Positions 8,189-17,272 are shown, counted from the first letter of the stretch. The stretch is DNA of 64,000 nt from Bacteroidota bacterium (GCA_016193485.1 JACPRZ010000043.1:32944-96943), one strand, 5' to 3'. Translations and numbers: made by a program. Notes: generated by a model not told the origin, from the letters alone.

Positions 8189-9103
8189 ATGAATATTGTA
8201 ATTACAGGCGGTGCCGGATATATAGGCACGGAACTTATCTATAAACTTATCCCGGAAAAGAACGTTACCGGTATTACCGTATATGATAACTTGAGCCGGC
8301 ATAATTTCAATCTTTTCCTGCACCCGTATCAGAAATGCAATAAGATCAGGTTTATACGTGGCGATATCCTGGATTCAAGGAAGTTGAAAAATACGTTTAA
8401 AAATACAGATATTGTTTTTCATCTCGCTGCGCGGGTCAGCACTCCTTTCGCAAATGAAGACCCGCATTTGTTCGACCAGGTCAATAACTGGGGAACTGCC
8501 GAACTAACCTATGTTGCAGAGAACAGCGCGGTAAAAACGCTCATTTATGTGAGCAGCGCTTCGGTTTACGGTTCTTCCGACAGGATGTGCGATGAGTCAA
8601 CCCCCCCCAACCCCGATACCATTTATGGCATCTCCAAATTCAACGGTGAAAAACATGTAAACCGGGTGTCGGGTAAAATGAAAACCGTCATCCTACGGTG
8701 CGCCAATGTTTACGGATATAGTCCGGGGATGCGGTTTGATGCCGTGATCAACCGTTTTATGTTTGAAGCGAACTATTACCGGAAGATATCGGTGCATGGA
8801 AACGGAGAGCAGACAAGAGCTTTTGTGCCTGTGGAAATAACGGCACAGGTTCTCGCATGGGCCGTACGGGACAAACTTCCTGCCGGGACTTATAACCTTG
8901 TAGATAAAAATCTTTCGGTTGGAGAAATTACCGGAACGGTCAGGGAAATTTTTCCGGATACTGAAACATTGTTCATCAACCAGAACATCGCCCTCCGCCA
9001 GCAGAAGATCCGCACCGACTGCGGCATTAAAAAATTTTTCCCATGGGAACCGAAACCTTTGAAAGATGAACTTGTGGCATTTAAAAATAAATTTGCATTT
9101 TAA
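8189..9103 (+). CDS. NAD-dependent sugar epimerase/dehydratase (extended SDR)
   Basis: 304 residues with the extended SDR pattern: GGAGYIG Rossmann motif at the N terminus, VFHLAARVS, catalytic SSASVYG (Ser) and YGISK (Tyr-Lys). By family it oxidises and reduces a nucleotide sugar with bound NAD, for example a 4-epimerisation; the exact sugar is not readable. It starts 6 bp after cysH and is probably in the same transcript. Encodes Pro-Pro as CCCCCC within an eight-C run at 8601-8608. Confidence 0.87.
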   Translation: MNIVITGGAGYIGTELIYKLIPEKNVTGITVYDNLSRHNFNLFLHPYQKCNKIRFIRGDILDSRKLKNTFKNTDIVFHLAARVSTPFANEDPHLFDQVNNWGTAELTYVAENSAVKTLIYVSSASVYGSSDRMCDESTPPNPDTIYGISKFNGEKHVNRVSGKMKTVILRCANVYGYSPGMRFDAVINRFMFEANYYRKISVHGNGEQTRAFVPVEITAQVLAWAVRDKLPAGTYNLVDKNLSVGEITGTVREIFPDTETLFINQNIALRQQKIRTDCGIKKFFPWEPKPLKDELVAFKNKFAF

Positions 9104-9129
9104 TGTGAATTCAATACACCCATGAAAAC

Positions 9130-9185
9130 CCCTGAAAAACTTGCCACAAAGACACAAAGTCACAAAGAAACACGAAGAATTCTTA
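9130..9185. repeat. CACAAAG-type extragenic repeat, partial copy
   Basis: The stretch CCACAAAGACACAAAGTCAC and its continuation is the left half of an extragenic repeat whose full copies, from general experience with this phylum, fold back on a GTGTCTTTGTG arm. Only one arm is seen here. A degenerate relative lies upstream of accC around 37880-37965. Confidence 0.45.
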
Positions 9186-9242
9186 GTGAAACTTTTCGCA
9201 TTATTTTATTATTTATCTGAACTCATTTTAAAGGATTGCATT

Positions 9243-9791
9243 ATGACATCAAAGTCCGGTTCCATTGATCTCAAAATCCTGCAGATCCTCCAGGAAAATG
9301 CAAGGATATCCATAACCGAACTCGCTGAAAAAATCGGGTTATCCCCGGCACCAACTCTTGCACGGATAAAAAAACTTGAAGAGACCGGTGCCATTAAGGG
9401 TTACCGGACGATCATCGACCCGGTCGCTGCCGGACTGGGCATACAGGCCATCATTGAAATTGCCCTTACCCACCAGGTAAAGGATTCAATAAACAGGTTC
9501 AAGGAAGAGGTTAATAAAATTGATGAAATCACCGAATGTCACCAGGTGACCGGCAATGTTGATTTTGTGGTTAAGGCGATGGTAAAAGACATTGCGGCTT
9601 ATGAAAAAATGATATCGGAAAAACTGAGTAAACTTGAAATCATCAGCAATATGCGCACTCGGGTGATTCTTGCAACGACCAAAACAACGATTGTGCTGCC
9701 GGGTAATTATTCACTGCCGGTGAACGCAAAAGAAAAAGAAGTGATTCAGGAAGAAAAAAATCCAGACCATGAAAACAAAGTCACTGATTAG
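9243..9791 (+). CDS. Lrp/AsnC-family transcriptional regulator
   Basis: About 182 residues from ATG 9243 (MTSKSGSIDLKILQ). N-terminal winged HTH: DLKILQILQENARISITELA, then EKIGLSPAPTLARIKKLEETG. C-terminal RAM ligand/oligomerisation domain with ITECHQVTGNVDFVVKAMVKD. The frame continues upstream to 9141 through repeat sequence, but the HTH always begins within a few residues of the true start, so 9243 is chosen (AAAGGA 10 nt upstream). Such proteins sense amino acids and regulate amino-acid metabolism; nearby arginine genes are candidate targets but no operator was identified. The final 23 bp overlap the DUF502 gene. Confidence 0.9.
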   Translation: MTSKSGSIDLKILQILQENARISITELAEKIGLSPAPTLARIKKLEETGAIKGYRTIIDPVAAGLGIQAIIEIALTHQVKDSINRFKEEVNKIDEITECHQVTGNVDFVVKAMVKDIAAYEKMISEKLSKLEIISNMRTRVILATTKTTIVLPGNYSLPVNAKEKEVIQEEKNPDHENKVTD

Positions 9792-10356
9792 AACCCTGCT
9801 TGCATACTTTTTCCAGGGTATGCTTTTGTCCGTACCCGTAGCGGCAACCATCTGGGTGTTGTACAAACTATTCCTGTGGATTGACGGGATCATTCCCTTT
9901 GATATTCCCGGCATTGGCTTTATTGTTCTGATCGCTGGCATAACTTTTATGGGGTATCTCAGTTCCTTTTATTTCATGCAGCCGCTTTACGTCCTTTTTG
10001 AAAAAACGCTGGAACGCGCCCCCCTGGCAAAAATAATTTATTCATCCATTAAGGATATGATCAAGGCCTTTGTGGGTGAAAAAAAACGATTTACCCAACC
10101 TGTGCTTGTAACGGTTAATAAAGAATCCGGTGTACAGCAAATAGGATTCATCACGCAAAATGATCTCACCGGCCTCGGGCTTGGCGCTGATAAAGTTGCG
10201 GTTTATTTTCCGTTTCCTTATAGTTTTATGGGAGTACTCTACATAGTGCCTAAAGAAAATATCACTCTCATAGATGCTTCGGGAACCGAAATGATGAAAT
10301 TCATTGTTTCGGGCGGGGTGACGGAGATTGAAAAATCTGAAGGAGGAAATTCATAA
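9769..10356 (+). CDS. DUF502 membrane protein
   Basis: 195 residues with two N-terminal membrane helices (LLAYFFQGMLLSVPVAATIW and the IPGIGFIVLIAGITFMGYLS region) and a soluble C-terminal part with GADKVAVYFPFPYSFMGVLY. This matches DUF502, a widespread inner-membrane family of unknown function. It begins inside the 3' end of the Lrp gene, so translation is probably coupled. Confidence 0.85.
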   Translation: MKTKSLIRTLLAYFFQGMLLSVPVAATIWVLYKLFLWIDGIIPFDIPGIGFIVLIAGITFMGYLSSFYFMQPLYVLFEKTLERAPLAKIIYSSIKDMIKAFVGEKKRFTQPVLVTVNKESGVQQIGFITQNDLTGLGLGADKVAVYFPFPYSFMGVLYIVPKENITLIDASGTEMMKFIVSGGVTEIEKSEGGNS

Positions 10357-10390
10357 ACCATAAATTCTAAAGTAATATTAAATTTATCAA

Positions 10391-11086
10391 ATGAAATCAT
10401 TAACGATTATTGTTCTTTATTGTCTTGGATTTGTCTATCCTCTTTCAGCCCAGCATAAAATCAAAACGGAAGAAAGCCATCAGAATATCGGGGGTGGAAG
10501 GAATAATGCGGTGGTAGTTACCATTTATGACCTGGATGAAAGCAGCGTTGAAAAGGGATGGAAAAACGAACTGAAAAATTTCAATCCCGAAAAAACAGGA
10601 ACAAAATCGGGAGAAATTTTTGCCGATAACGCTTCGCTCGGATCCGTCAGCGGCAATGTTTTTGATATCTATGCGCGTGCCGAAAAATCCGGTGAGAACG
10701 AAGTAAAATTCATTGTGGCTTTTGATCTTGGGGGAGCGTTCCTCTCCTCTGCTCAGCACGGTGGATCCTTCCGCACCGCAGAAAAAATGGTCTATGATTT
10801 TGCCGTGAAAATGACCCTCCAGGGCGTAGCGGAAAAACTCAAACTCGCCAAAAAAGAACTGGAAAAGAGAAATCGTAAACTCGAACAATTAGTCAAAGAC
10901 AAGGAACGGCTGAACCAGGATATTGAAAAGTACAAGACCCAGATCATGCAGGCCGAAGGCAATATCGTGCGGGCGCAGGAAGAGATAAAAGAAAATGAAA
11001 AGATGCAGGAAGATGCAAAGTATCAGATCGGAGAACAGGAAAAAGCCGTTAAGGAAATAGAGGATCAGGAGAAGAAGGTGGAGTGA
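10391..11086 (+). CDS. Exported protein with a C-terminal coiled coil, unknown function
   Basis: 231 residues: signal peptide MKSLTIIVLYCLGFVYPLSA, a globular region of about 120 residues (VVVTIYDLDESSVEKGWKN, then VKFIVAFDLGGAFLSS) and a charged helical tail from about residue 140 to the end, rich in Lys and Glu with heptad spacing (LKLAKKELEKRNRKLEQLVK). I do not recognise a named family. It follows DUF502 by 34 bp on the same strand and could be its periplasmic partner; that is inference. Confidence 0.7.
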   Translation: MKSLTIIVLYCLGFVYPLSAQHKIKTEESHQNIGGGRNNAVVVTIYDLDESSVEKGWKNELKNFNPEKTGTKSGEIFADNASLGSVSGNVFDIYARAEKSGENEVKFIVAFDLGGAFLSSAQHGGSFRTAEKMVYDFAVKMTLQGVAEKLKLAKKELEKRNRKLEQLVKDKERLNQDIEKYKTQIMQAEGNIVRAQEEIKENEKMQEDAKYQIGEQEKAVKEIEDQEKKVE

Positions 11087-11088
11087 AT

Positions 11089-11265
11089 TTAATTCGTCAT
11101 CGCAGGCGCCATCCTCTTCATATTTGTTTTACGCTTCTTATGATCCTGTTTATTTCCGCATGCCGGTTTTGTTTTGCATCCTATTCCGGAAACGGCTATA
11201 CTCCCTGCCGTGAGGAGTAAAACTAAACTGATCATCGTCATCCTCGGTAATATTTTTTTTATCAT
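11089..11265 (-). CDS. Small lipoprotein-like protein, 58 aa
   Basis: Minus-strand ATG at 11265 to TAA at 11089. The product begins MIKKILPRMTMISLVLLLTA and has Cys at position 30 after a hydrophobic segment (SGIGC), then a short Lys/Arg/Met-rich tail with a second Cys (KTKPACGNKQDHKKRKTNMK, ending RMAPAMTN). The layout resembles small Bacteroidota lipoproteins with a basic tail. It fills most of the otherwise empty 294-bp gap between the coiled-coil gene and cdd. Function unknown. Confidence 0.6.
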   Translation of the reverse strand: MIKKILPRMTMISLVLLLTAGSIAVSGIGCKTKPACGNKQDHKKRKTNMKRMAPAMTN

Positions 11266-11380
11266 GCCCTGATTTTTTTGAAGTATTGCTTACCGCTGTT
11301 GTTCCTTGTTTTTTTTCCTTTTTCCTTTTGTCTACTGTCTATTGTCTACTGATCACTGCCTACTGACCACTGATTACTAC

Positions 11381-11881
11381 CTACCGCTCACTCTGTCTTT
11401 TCAGTTCCTCCGACACATACGCCATTGGCAATAAATTCCCGCAACTCTCAAAAATCCAGATTTTCCCTTTTTCACCCTGAAGTATTATTCGTATTGGTGT
11501 TTTATACCGGTTTTCGTATTCCATTAAAACCTGGCGGCATGCACCGCATGGCGTTACCGGTTGTTTTACACTGAAATTATCCGACCTGGCGGTAATCGCA
11601 ACTGCTTTAAAAGGCACACCTGGAAATTGCGCTCCTGCCGCAAAAACCGCAACGCGCTCGGCACACAGCCCGGATGGAAAAGCGATGTTTTCCTGGTTGT
11701 TGCCTGAAACAATCTTACCGTTTGCAAGCAAAACAACAGAACCCACTGAAAAATCTGAATAGGGTGAATAAGCATTTACTGAACTCTTTCTTGCCTCCGC
11801 CAGAAGTTTTCTTTCCTGTATAGTCAATTCACTGGAAGTATTGTATTCCCGGTATGCAAAGGTGACCTTCTTTTCCTTCAT
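11381..11881 (-). CDS. cdd: Cytidine deaminase
   Basis: 166 residues. Hydrolytically deaminates cytidine and deoxycytidine to uridine in pyrimidine salvage. Zinc-site motifs: CAERVAVF (C73, catalytic E75) and PCGACRQVLME (C112, C115); substrate-binding NAYSPYSDFSVG is also present. Length and motifs fit the tetrameric class with one domain. A -7-like TACCTTAG box at 11887-11894 lies immediately upstream, implying a very short leader. Confidence 0.95.
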   Translation of the reverse strand: MKEKKVTFAYREYNTSSELTIQERKLLAEARKSSVNAYSPYSDFSVGSVVLLANGKIVSGNNQENIAFPSGLCAERVAVFAAGAQFPGVPFKAVAITARSDNFSVKQPVTPCGACRQVLMEYENRYKTPIRIILQGEKGKIWIFESCGNLLPMAYVSEELKRQSER

Positions 11882-11886
11882 ATATG

Positions 11887-11894
11887 CTAAGGTA
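11887..11894 (-). promoter_or_regulatory. Candidate -7 promoter box (TACCTTAG) for cdd
   Basis: One mismatch to TAnnTTTG, 5 bp upstream of the cdd ATG. If used, the mRNA would be almost leaderless. Confidence 0.35.
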
Positions 11895-12203
11895 CGGATT
11901 TAAAATAAACCCAAGGTGAAGTATACAGGGACAGGGCAAGAAATAAATACATTAACGGTAAATTTCCAGATCATTATCAGAAAAACCGAACCAAACTACT
12001 TTCTTTGTACATTAGTAAAAAATTACAATTATTCGTAACGATATAAATAATTCAGGATAAATTTAAGGGACGAATAAATTATACTACTTTGTAATTAAAT
12101 TCGTATCATTAGTAAAGTTGATTTGTTGATCAGGAGATATATTTATGGTCATTCGCATTATTATTTTTATTTCGTAAACTTATTTTTATAGTTCAAAATA
12201 GTC
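11895..12203. other. AT-rich divergent intergenic region (cdd / cphA)
   Basis: About 310 bp with no ORF or RNA gene recognised. It has several TTTG-rich stretches (for example TACTACTTTG near 12084) but no exact TAnnTTTG box was confirmed for cphA. AGGAGA at 12132 is too far from the cphA ATG to act as its ribosome site. Confidence 0.4.
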
Positions 12204-14822
12204 ATGAAGATTCGCGAAATTAATGTCCTGAGGGGTCCCAATATCTGGTCTATCCGCAGGCATAAGTTAATTGTGATGACCCTTGACATCGGGGAAAAAG
12301 AAGACCTGCCCACAAATAAAATAGCCGGCTTTTATGAACGGCTTACCAAAAGGTTTCCGGGGATGTTCGAGCACCGTTGTTCCGAAGAAAAGCCGGGCGG
12401 ATTTTTTTCACGCGTATATGAAGGCACCCTCGTAGGCCATGTTGCCGAACATATTGCCCTTGAAATACAAACCCTTGCCGGGATGGATTGCGGCTTCGGC
12501 CGTACCCGTGAAACGCATGAAAAAACGGTATATCATGTAGTTTTTTCCTATATGGAGGCGGAGGTGGGCAGGTATGCCGCGGAAGCATCGGTTCGCATTG
12601 TACAATCGCTGATTGACGGAAAAAAATATGACCTGAACCGCGACATCCAGCGCATGAGGGAGATCCGTGAAAAGTACCGCCTCGGCCCAAGCACGCTTTC
12701 GGTTGTGGATGAAGCGGTTTCGCGCGGCATTCCCTACATACGGCTTAACAAATATTCGCTTGTACAACTCGGCTGGGGAGTAAACCAGAAAAGAATACGG
12801 GCAACCATCACAAGCCAGACGAGCGATATTGCCGTTGACATCGCCTGCGATAAAGAAGAGACAAAAAATTTACTGCGCACGGCAGGAATTCCCGTTGCTG
12901 ACGGAACTACGGTTATCAATGTTCGTGAATTATCACTTGCCGTAGAGGACTTCGGATATCCGCTTGTCATAAAGCCGGTGAATGGAAACCACGGGAAAGG
13001 CGCCACGATTCATATAAAAAACTGGAATGAAGCAAAAGCAGCGCTCACTGTTGCTCAGAAAATATCCTCTGAAGTTATTGTGGAACAGTTGGTCATGGGT
13101 TACGATTTCCGGTTACTTGTAATCAATAACAAATTCATTGCAGCGGCAAGACGAACTCCCGCAATGGTTATCGGTGACGGAAAATCCACTATCCGCCAAC
13201 TGATAGATGTTGTCAACAGCGATACGCGCAGGGGGTACGGGCATGAAAACGTTCTGACTCGCATTGAATTGGACTCAATGACAAAAGATATACTGAAAAG
13301 GCAGCGTCTTTCACTGAATTCAGTGCTTCCGCGTGCACGGCAACTCTACCTGAAGTCAACCGCCAATCTCAGCACCGGGGGAACTTCGCGCGATGTTACC
13401 GAAATGGCGCATCCATACAATATTTTCCTTGCGGAAAGAATTTCACGCGTAGTGGGCCTTGACATCTGCGGTATTGATGTGATGACAACCGATATCAGTC
13501 AGCCGCTGAATGAAACCGGTGGCGCTGTACTTGAAGTCAACGCAGCGCCCGGGTTCCGGATGCACACCCATCCCACGGTTGGTTTGCCGCGCAATGTTGC
13601 CGAGCCGGTGGTAGATATGCTTTTCCCGCAGGGAAGCCGGTGGCGCATTCCCATTGTATCCATTACGGGTACTAACGGCAAAACCACAACAACGCGGCTG
13701 ATTGCACATATAGCAGCCACGATGGGTTTCAAGGCGGGATTCACTACAACGGATGGCACTTACATACAGAATACACTGCTGGAACGCGGTGATAATTCCG
13801 GACCCGAAAGCGCAAAATTTATTCTTAAAGATCCTTCCGTGGATTTTGCCGTACTTGAAACAGCGAGGGGGGGGATATTGCGTTCAGGGCTCGGCTTTGA
13901 CCATTGCGATGTTGCCGTAGTGACCAATATAGCCGAAGACCACCTCGGATTAAAAGATGTGCATACCCTTGAAGAACTTACACGCGTAAAAGCCGTAGTT
14001 CCTGAATCGGTTTCACCTGCCGGTTATGCTATTCTCAATGCCGATGATGACAACGTTTTCTCAATGTCAAAAAACCTGCAATGTAATGTCGGTTTGTTCA
14101 GCATGGATGAAAACAACCCGAGGGTGGTTAAGCATTGCAAAGAAAGGGGGCTTGCCGCAATAACCGAAGAAGGGTACGTTACCATCTGCAAAGGCAGTTG
14201 GAAGATACGGGTTGAAAAAGTGGTCAATATCCCGCTTACCTTTTCAGGTAAGGCGCAATTCAATATTCAGAATGTGCTTGCCGCAACCTTAGCCGGATTC
14301 GTGCAACATGCCAAGATTGAGGATTTGCGTCTCGCCCTCCGCACTTTTGAGCCATCGCCTTCTCTTACCCCGGGAAGAATGAACATGTTCCATTTCAAAA
14401 ATTTTGATGTTCTGGTTGATTATGCGCACAATACACATTGCTATGAATCCCTGGGAAAATTCCTGCAGAAAGTCCCTGCAAAGCGTAAGGCGGGTATGAT
14501 TGCCGGTGTTGGCGACAGGCGCGATGAGGATATAATTGCTCTCGGCAGGGTAGCAGCGCGTATTTTTGATGAGATTGTAATCCGGCAGGATAAACACATC
14601 CGGAACCGGAAACCGGAAGATATCATTACCCTGCTCAAAAAAGGAATTTTTGAATCTAAACCGAAAATAAAAGTGACCTATATTCCGGATGAGATGAAAG
14701 GCATTGAATATTTAATTCACCACGGACGCAAAGGCGATTTTATAGTGATCGGCTGCGAACAGATTTTTGAAGCGCTTGAACTAGTGGGTAAACTCAAGGA
14801 AAAAGAAGAAGCAGGGAAATGA
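12204..14822 (+). CDS. cphA: Cyanophycin synthetase
   Basis: 872 residues, the normal length of CphA1. Polymerises aspartate and arginine into cyanophycin (multi-L-arginyl-poly-L-aspartate), using two ATP-dependent ligase sites. Domain order: N-terminal CphA domain with HVAEHIALEIQTLAGMDCGFG (about 75-95), ATP-grasp domain (about 215-470: PLVIKPVNGNHGKGATIHI, VLEVNAAPGFRMH), Mur-ligase-like domain with P-loop TGTNGKTTTT (about 488-497) and DYAHNTHCYESL in the C-terminal part. The last 4 bases overlap the next gene (ATGA). No cyanophycinase or isoaspartyl dipeptidase gene is in the window. It implies an intracellular nitrogen reserve. Confidence 0.95.
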   Translation: MKIREINVLRGPNIWSIRRHKLIVMTLDIGEKEDLPTNKIAGFYERLTKRFPGMFEHRCSEEKPGGFFSRVYEGTLVGHVAEHIALEIQTLAGMDCGFGRTRETHEKTVYHVVFSYMEAEVGRYAAEASVRIVQSLIDGKKYDLNRDIQRMREIREKYRLGPSTLSVVDEAVSRGIPYIRLNKYSLVQLGWGVNQKRIRATITSQTSDIAVDIACDKEETKNLLRTAGIPVADGTTVINVRELSLAVEDFGYPLVIKPVNGNHGKGATIHIKNWNEAKAALTVAQKISSEVIVEQLVMGYDFRLLVINNKFIAAARRTPAMVIGDGKSTIRQLIDVVNSDTRRGYGHENVLTRIELDSMTKDILKRQRLSLNSVLPRARQLYLKSTANLSTGGTSRDVTEMAHPYNIFLAERISRVVGLDICGIDVMTTDISQPLNETGGAVLEVNAAPGFRMHTHPTVGLPRNVAEPVVDMLFPQGSRWRIPIVSITGTNGKTTTTRLIAHIAATMGFKAGFTTTDGTYIQNTLLERGDNSGPESAKFILKDPSVDFAVLETARGGILRSGLGFDHCDVAVVTNIAEDHLGLKDVHTLEELTRVKAVVPESVSPAGYAILNADDDNVFSMSKNLQCNVGLFSMDENNPRVVKHCKERGLAAITEEGYVTICKGSWKIRVEKVVNIPLTFSGKAQFNIQNVLAATLAGFVQHAKIEDLRLALRTFEPSPSLTPGRMNMFHFKNFDVLVDYAHNTHCYESLGKFLQKVPAKRKAGMIAGVGDRRDEDIIALGRVAARIFDEIVIRQDKHIRNRKPEDIITLLKKGIFESKPKIKVTYIPDEMKGIEYLIHHGRKGDFIVIGCEQIFEALELVGKLKEKEEAGK

Positions 14823-16921
14823 AAGGTTTTAACGGAAATAATCCGGATTTTTCAGGGACAGATAACAGGATGGCGATAAAACTCCTGAACCGTCTTGCTA
14901 AAATTCCGGGCCGCCTGCCTCCCCATGAAAAGTGGAAAATTATTTCAGAAAGAATTCTTACCCCGGATATTCCCTTCCATATCCATAAGGCGCTTTTTGA
15001 TTTGATTTATGCAAAGTACCCCCCCCATAAGCCCCCCCTTGCGTGGTTGCCGGATGAGAAACAGATAAAAAAGACCAATATCCATAAGGCGCTGAAAGAA
15101 CTGAATCTCAAGGATTACCCTTCTCTTTACAGATGGTCCGTGACAAACCGGCTGCTGTTCTGGGAATACGTGATAAAAAAATCAGGCATCAGGATTATGT
15201 CTCCATATACTTCCGTTGCACTATTTAATGACGGAGCGGAAAATCCGCAATGGCTGTACGGGGCAAAAATGAATATCGCTCAATCCTGCTTCGGGGTGAC
15301 TGAAAAGAAAACCGCCATCATTTTCCGTGGTGAAACCGGCCCATTGAAAAAAATGAGTTATGGTGAACTCAACCGTCTGAGTAACCGGGTTGCAAATGGC
15401 CTCGTTGAAATGGGTTTCAAAAAAGGCGATGCCCTTGCCATAGATATGCTGATGACTGCCGAAGCAGTGGCGGTTTACATCGGAATCATTAAGGCGGGAT
15501 GCATTGTTGTTTCCATAGCCGACAGTTTAGCCCCTGCTGAAATCCAGAAGCGGCTTGAAATTTCAGGCGCTAAAGCGATTTTCACACAGGATTTTATCAC
15601 GAGGGGGGGGGGAAATCTCCCGATGTATGAAAAAGTGCTGCAGGCGTTACCTCAAAAAGTTATTGTCATTCCATCAGGAAAAGAAATTGCAATCAAAATC
15701 CGGGACGAAGATGTGAGTTGGAAAAATTTTCTCAGCCGGAAGGCAAAATTTGTTCCCGTTGCATGTGATCCGGAGGACACCATCAATATTCTGTTTTCTT
15801 CCGGCACAACGGGCGATCCCAAAGCCATTCCATGGAATCACACTACGCCAATCAAATGCGTAGCGGACGGATATTTTCACCACAACATTCAGCCCGGCAG
15901 GGTTATCGCCTGGCCTACCAATCTCGGATGGATGATGGGTCCCTGGCTCATCTTTGCATCGCTGATAAATAAAGCCGCTATAGCGCTTTTTTATGGGGCG
16001 CCTACAGGAAGGGAGTTCGGTGAATTTGTACAGGATGCACGGGTGAATATGCTTGGCGTTGTGCCGAGTATCGTAAAGCGATGGATAGAAACCGACTGCA
16101 TGGAAGGATTGGATTGGAGTAAAATTTACGCGTTCAGTTCAACGGGCGAAAGTTCAAATTTTAACGACTACCTGTGGCTTATGGCGCGTGCCGGCTACAA
16201 ACCCGTTATTGAATATTGCGGTGGAACAGAAATCGGGGGGGGATATATTACCGGTACAATGGTACAGTCCGCATCTCCCGCTACATTCTCCACCCCGTCA
16301 CTCGGTCTTGACCTTTCCATCCTGGATGAGGAAGGAAGGGAAGCAGATAACGGTGAACTTTTTGTAGTTGGTCCTTCTATCGGCCTTTCAACAGAGTTAC
16401 TTAACCAGGGTCATCATAAAGTATATTATTCAGGCACACCTCCTGTTACTGCAGGAATGAAAGGCGTATCAGGCATTTCCCTATCAAAACAATTGGAGAA
16501 ACTAAAACTTGAACCTGTTCTCAGGCGGCATGGCGACCAGATGGAAAAACTGCGGGGCGGTTATTTCCGCGCTCACGGCAGGGCTGATGATACCATGAAC
16601 CTCGGTGGTATAAAAATAAGTTCGGCCGAAATTGAGCGGACTCTTTTACATGTTGAAGAGGTCAGCGAAACGGCAGCCATTGGTGTTGACCCTCCCGGTG
16701 GCGGTCCAAGCGAACTGGTAATTTATGCCGTCATGAAGACGCCTTGTCCAAAAGAAACCCTGGTGCAAAAAATGCAAAAATTCATTCGCGAAAAACTAAA
16801 CCCTCTTTTTAAAATAAAAGATGTAGTAATCACCGGGCAACTTCCCCGAACGGCTTCCAATAAAGTGATGAGAAGGGTGTTGAGGAAGGAATATTTGTCC
16901 AAATATGTTCGGATTTCCTAA
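14819..16921 (+). CDS. Long AMP-forming acyl-CoA synthetase (ANL superfamily, plant AAE17/AAE18-like)
   Basis: 700 residues. ANL adenylation core: NILFSSGTTGDPKAIPWNH (P-loop, about residues 325-345), EYCGGTEIGGGYITG, HGRADDTMNLGGIKISSAEI, and the C-terminal lysine loop LPRTASNKVMRR. The long N-terminal region before the ANL core (PRLP-type linker and LPPHEKW) resembles acetyl/acetoacetyl-CoA synthetase-like enzymes and plant AAE17/18. It activates a carboxylic acid to its CoA ester; the acid is unknown. Start overlaps the cphA stop (ATGA), so the two are translationally coupled, an unexplained pairing. Contains a run of ten G at 15603-15612 in frame. Confidence 0.82.
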   Translation: MKGFNGNNPDFSGTDNRMAIKLLNRLAKIPGRLPPHEKWKIISERILTPDIPFHIHKALFDLIYAKYPPHKPPLAWLPDEKQIKKTNIHKALKELNLKDYPSLYRWSVTNRLLFWEYVIKKSGIRIMSPYTSVALFNDGAENPQWLYGAKMNIAQSCFGVTEKKTAIIFRGETGPLKKMSYGELNRLSNRVANGLVEMGFKKGDALAIDMLMTAEAVAVYIGIIKAGCIVVSIADSLAPAEIQKRLEISGAKAIFTQDFITRGGGNLPMYEKVLQALPQKVIVIPSGKEIAIKIRDEDVSWKNFLSRKAKFVPVACDPEDTINILFSSGTTGDPKAIPWNHTTPIKCVADGYFHHNIQPGRVIAWPTNLGWMMGPWLIFASLINKAAIALFYGAPTGREFGEFVQDARVNMLGVVPSIVKRWIETDCMEGLDWSKIYAFSSTGESSNFNDYLWLMARAGYKPVIEYCGGTEIGGGYITGTMVQSASPATFSTPSLGLDLSILDEEGREADNGELFVVGPSIGLSTELLNQGHHKVYYSGTPPVTAGMKGVSGISLSKQLEKLKLEPVLRRHGDQMEKLRGGYFRAHGRADDTMNLGGIKISSAEIERTLLHVEEVSETAAIGVDPPGGGPSELVIYAVMKTPCPKETLVQKMQKFIREKLNPLFKIKDVVITGQLPRTASNKVMRRVLRKEYLSKYVRIS

Positions 16922-16935
16922 ACAGAATAAATTGT

Positions 16936-16943
16936 TACATTTG
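16936..16943 (+). promoter_or_regulatory. -7 promoter box TACATTTG
   Basis: Exact TAnnTTTG, 5 bp before the ATG at 16949, so the transcript of the small membrane protein would be nearly leaderless. Confidence 0.5.
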
Positions 16944-16948
16944 TTATT

Positions 16949-17149
16949 ATGAGCACAACTACGATAACGGTTTTAATATGCATCCTGCTTATTGGTTTTG
17001 CCCTTGCCGGTATCGGGATAAAAATACTTACGAAAAAAGGCGGCAGGTTTTATGGCAGTTGCGCATCAAATAATCCTTTCCTGCGTAAAGACGGGATGAC
17101 ATGCCCTGCCTGCGGGGCGAAGCCGGAGGAGGAGTGCAAGAAGAAATGA
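16949..17149 (+). CDS. Small membrane protein with Cys motif
   Basis: 66 residues: one membrane helix (TTITVLICILLIGFALAGIG), a short basic stretch, then a cytoplasmic or periplasmic tail with C46 (YGSCASNN) and the CPACGAKPEEEC motif. This is recognisable as a small protein widely conserved in Bacteroidota and usually annotated only as membrane or secreted protein. It often lies near apbE, as here (450 bp away, opposite strand). The CxxC could bind metal or be redox active; not established. Confidence 0.75.
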   Translation: MSTTTITVLICILLIGFALAGIGIKILTKKGGRFYGSCASNNPFLRKDGMTCPACGAKPEEECKKK

Positions 17150-17164
17150 AAAGCACGCTTTAAT

Positions 17165-17272
17165 TTATTCACCCTGAAATAATTCCTTATCTTCATGATA
17201 TAGCATAATGAGGGCAAATGTAATTAATCCTGCTCCAATAATACCAATTCCAATGATCTCAATTGTGCTCAT
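17165..17272 (-). CDS. Putative single-helix membrane microprotein, 35 aa
   Basis: Minus-strand ATG 17272 to TAA 17165. Begins MSTIEIIGIGIIGAGLITFA and ends LIMLYHEDKELFQGE: one membrane helix followed by a short acidic tail. The composition is protein-like and the frame occupies the whole gap between its convergent neighbour and a MITE. No family recognised; comparative conservation is needed to be sure it is expressed. Confidence 0.45.
   Translation of the reverse strand: MSTIEIIGIGIIGAGLITFALIMLYHEDKELFQGE

Noticed and set aside
9141..9242. Longer N terminus of the Lrp regulator
   Set aside because: The extra codons come from an extragenic CACAAAG repeat and would push the HTH 34 residues inward, unlike the family.
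15603..15612. Ten-G run in the acyl-CoA synthetase as a phase-variation switch
   Set aside because: The frame is intact and similar runs sit in ligA, accC and dnaJ, where on/off switching would be lethal; no evidence of length variation from one consensus.
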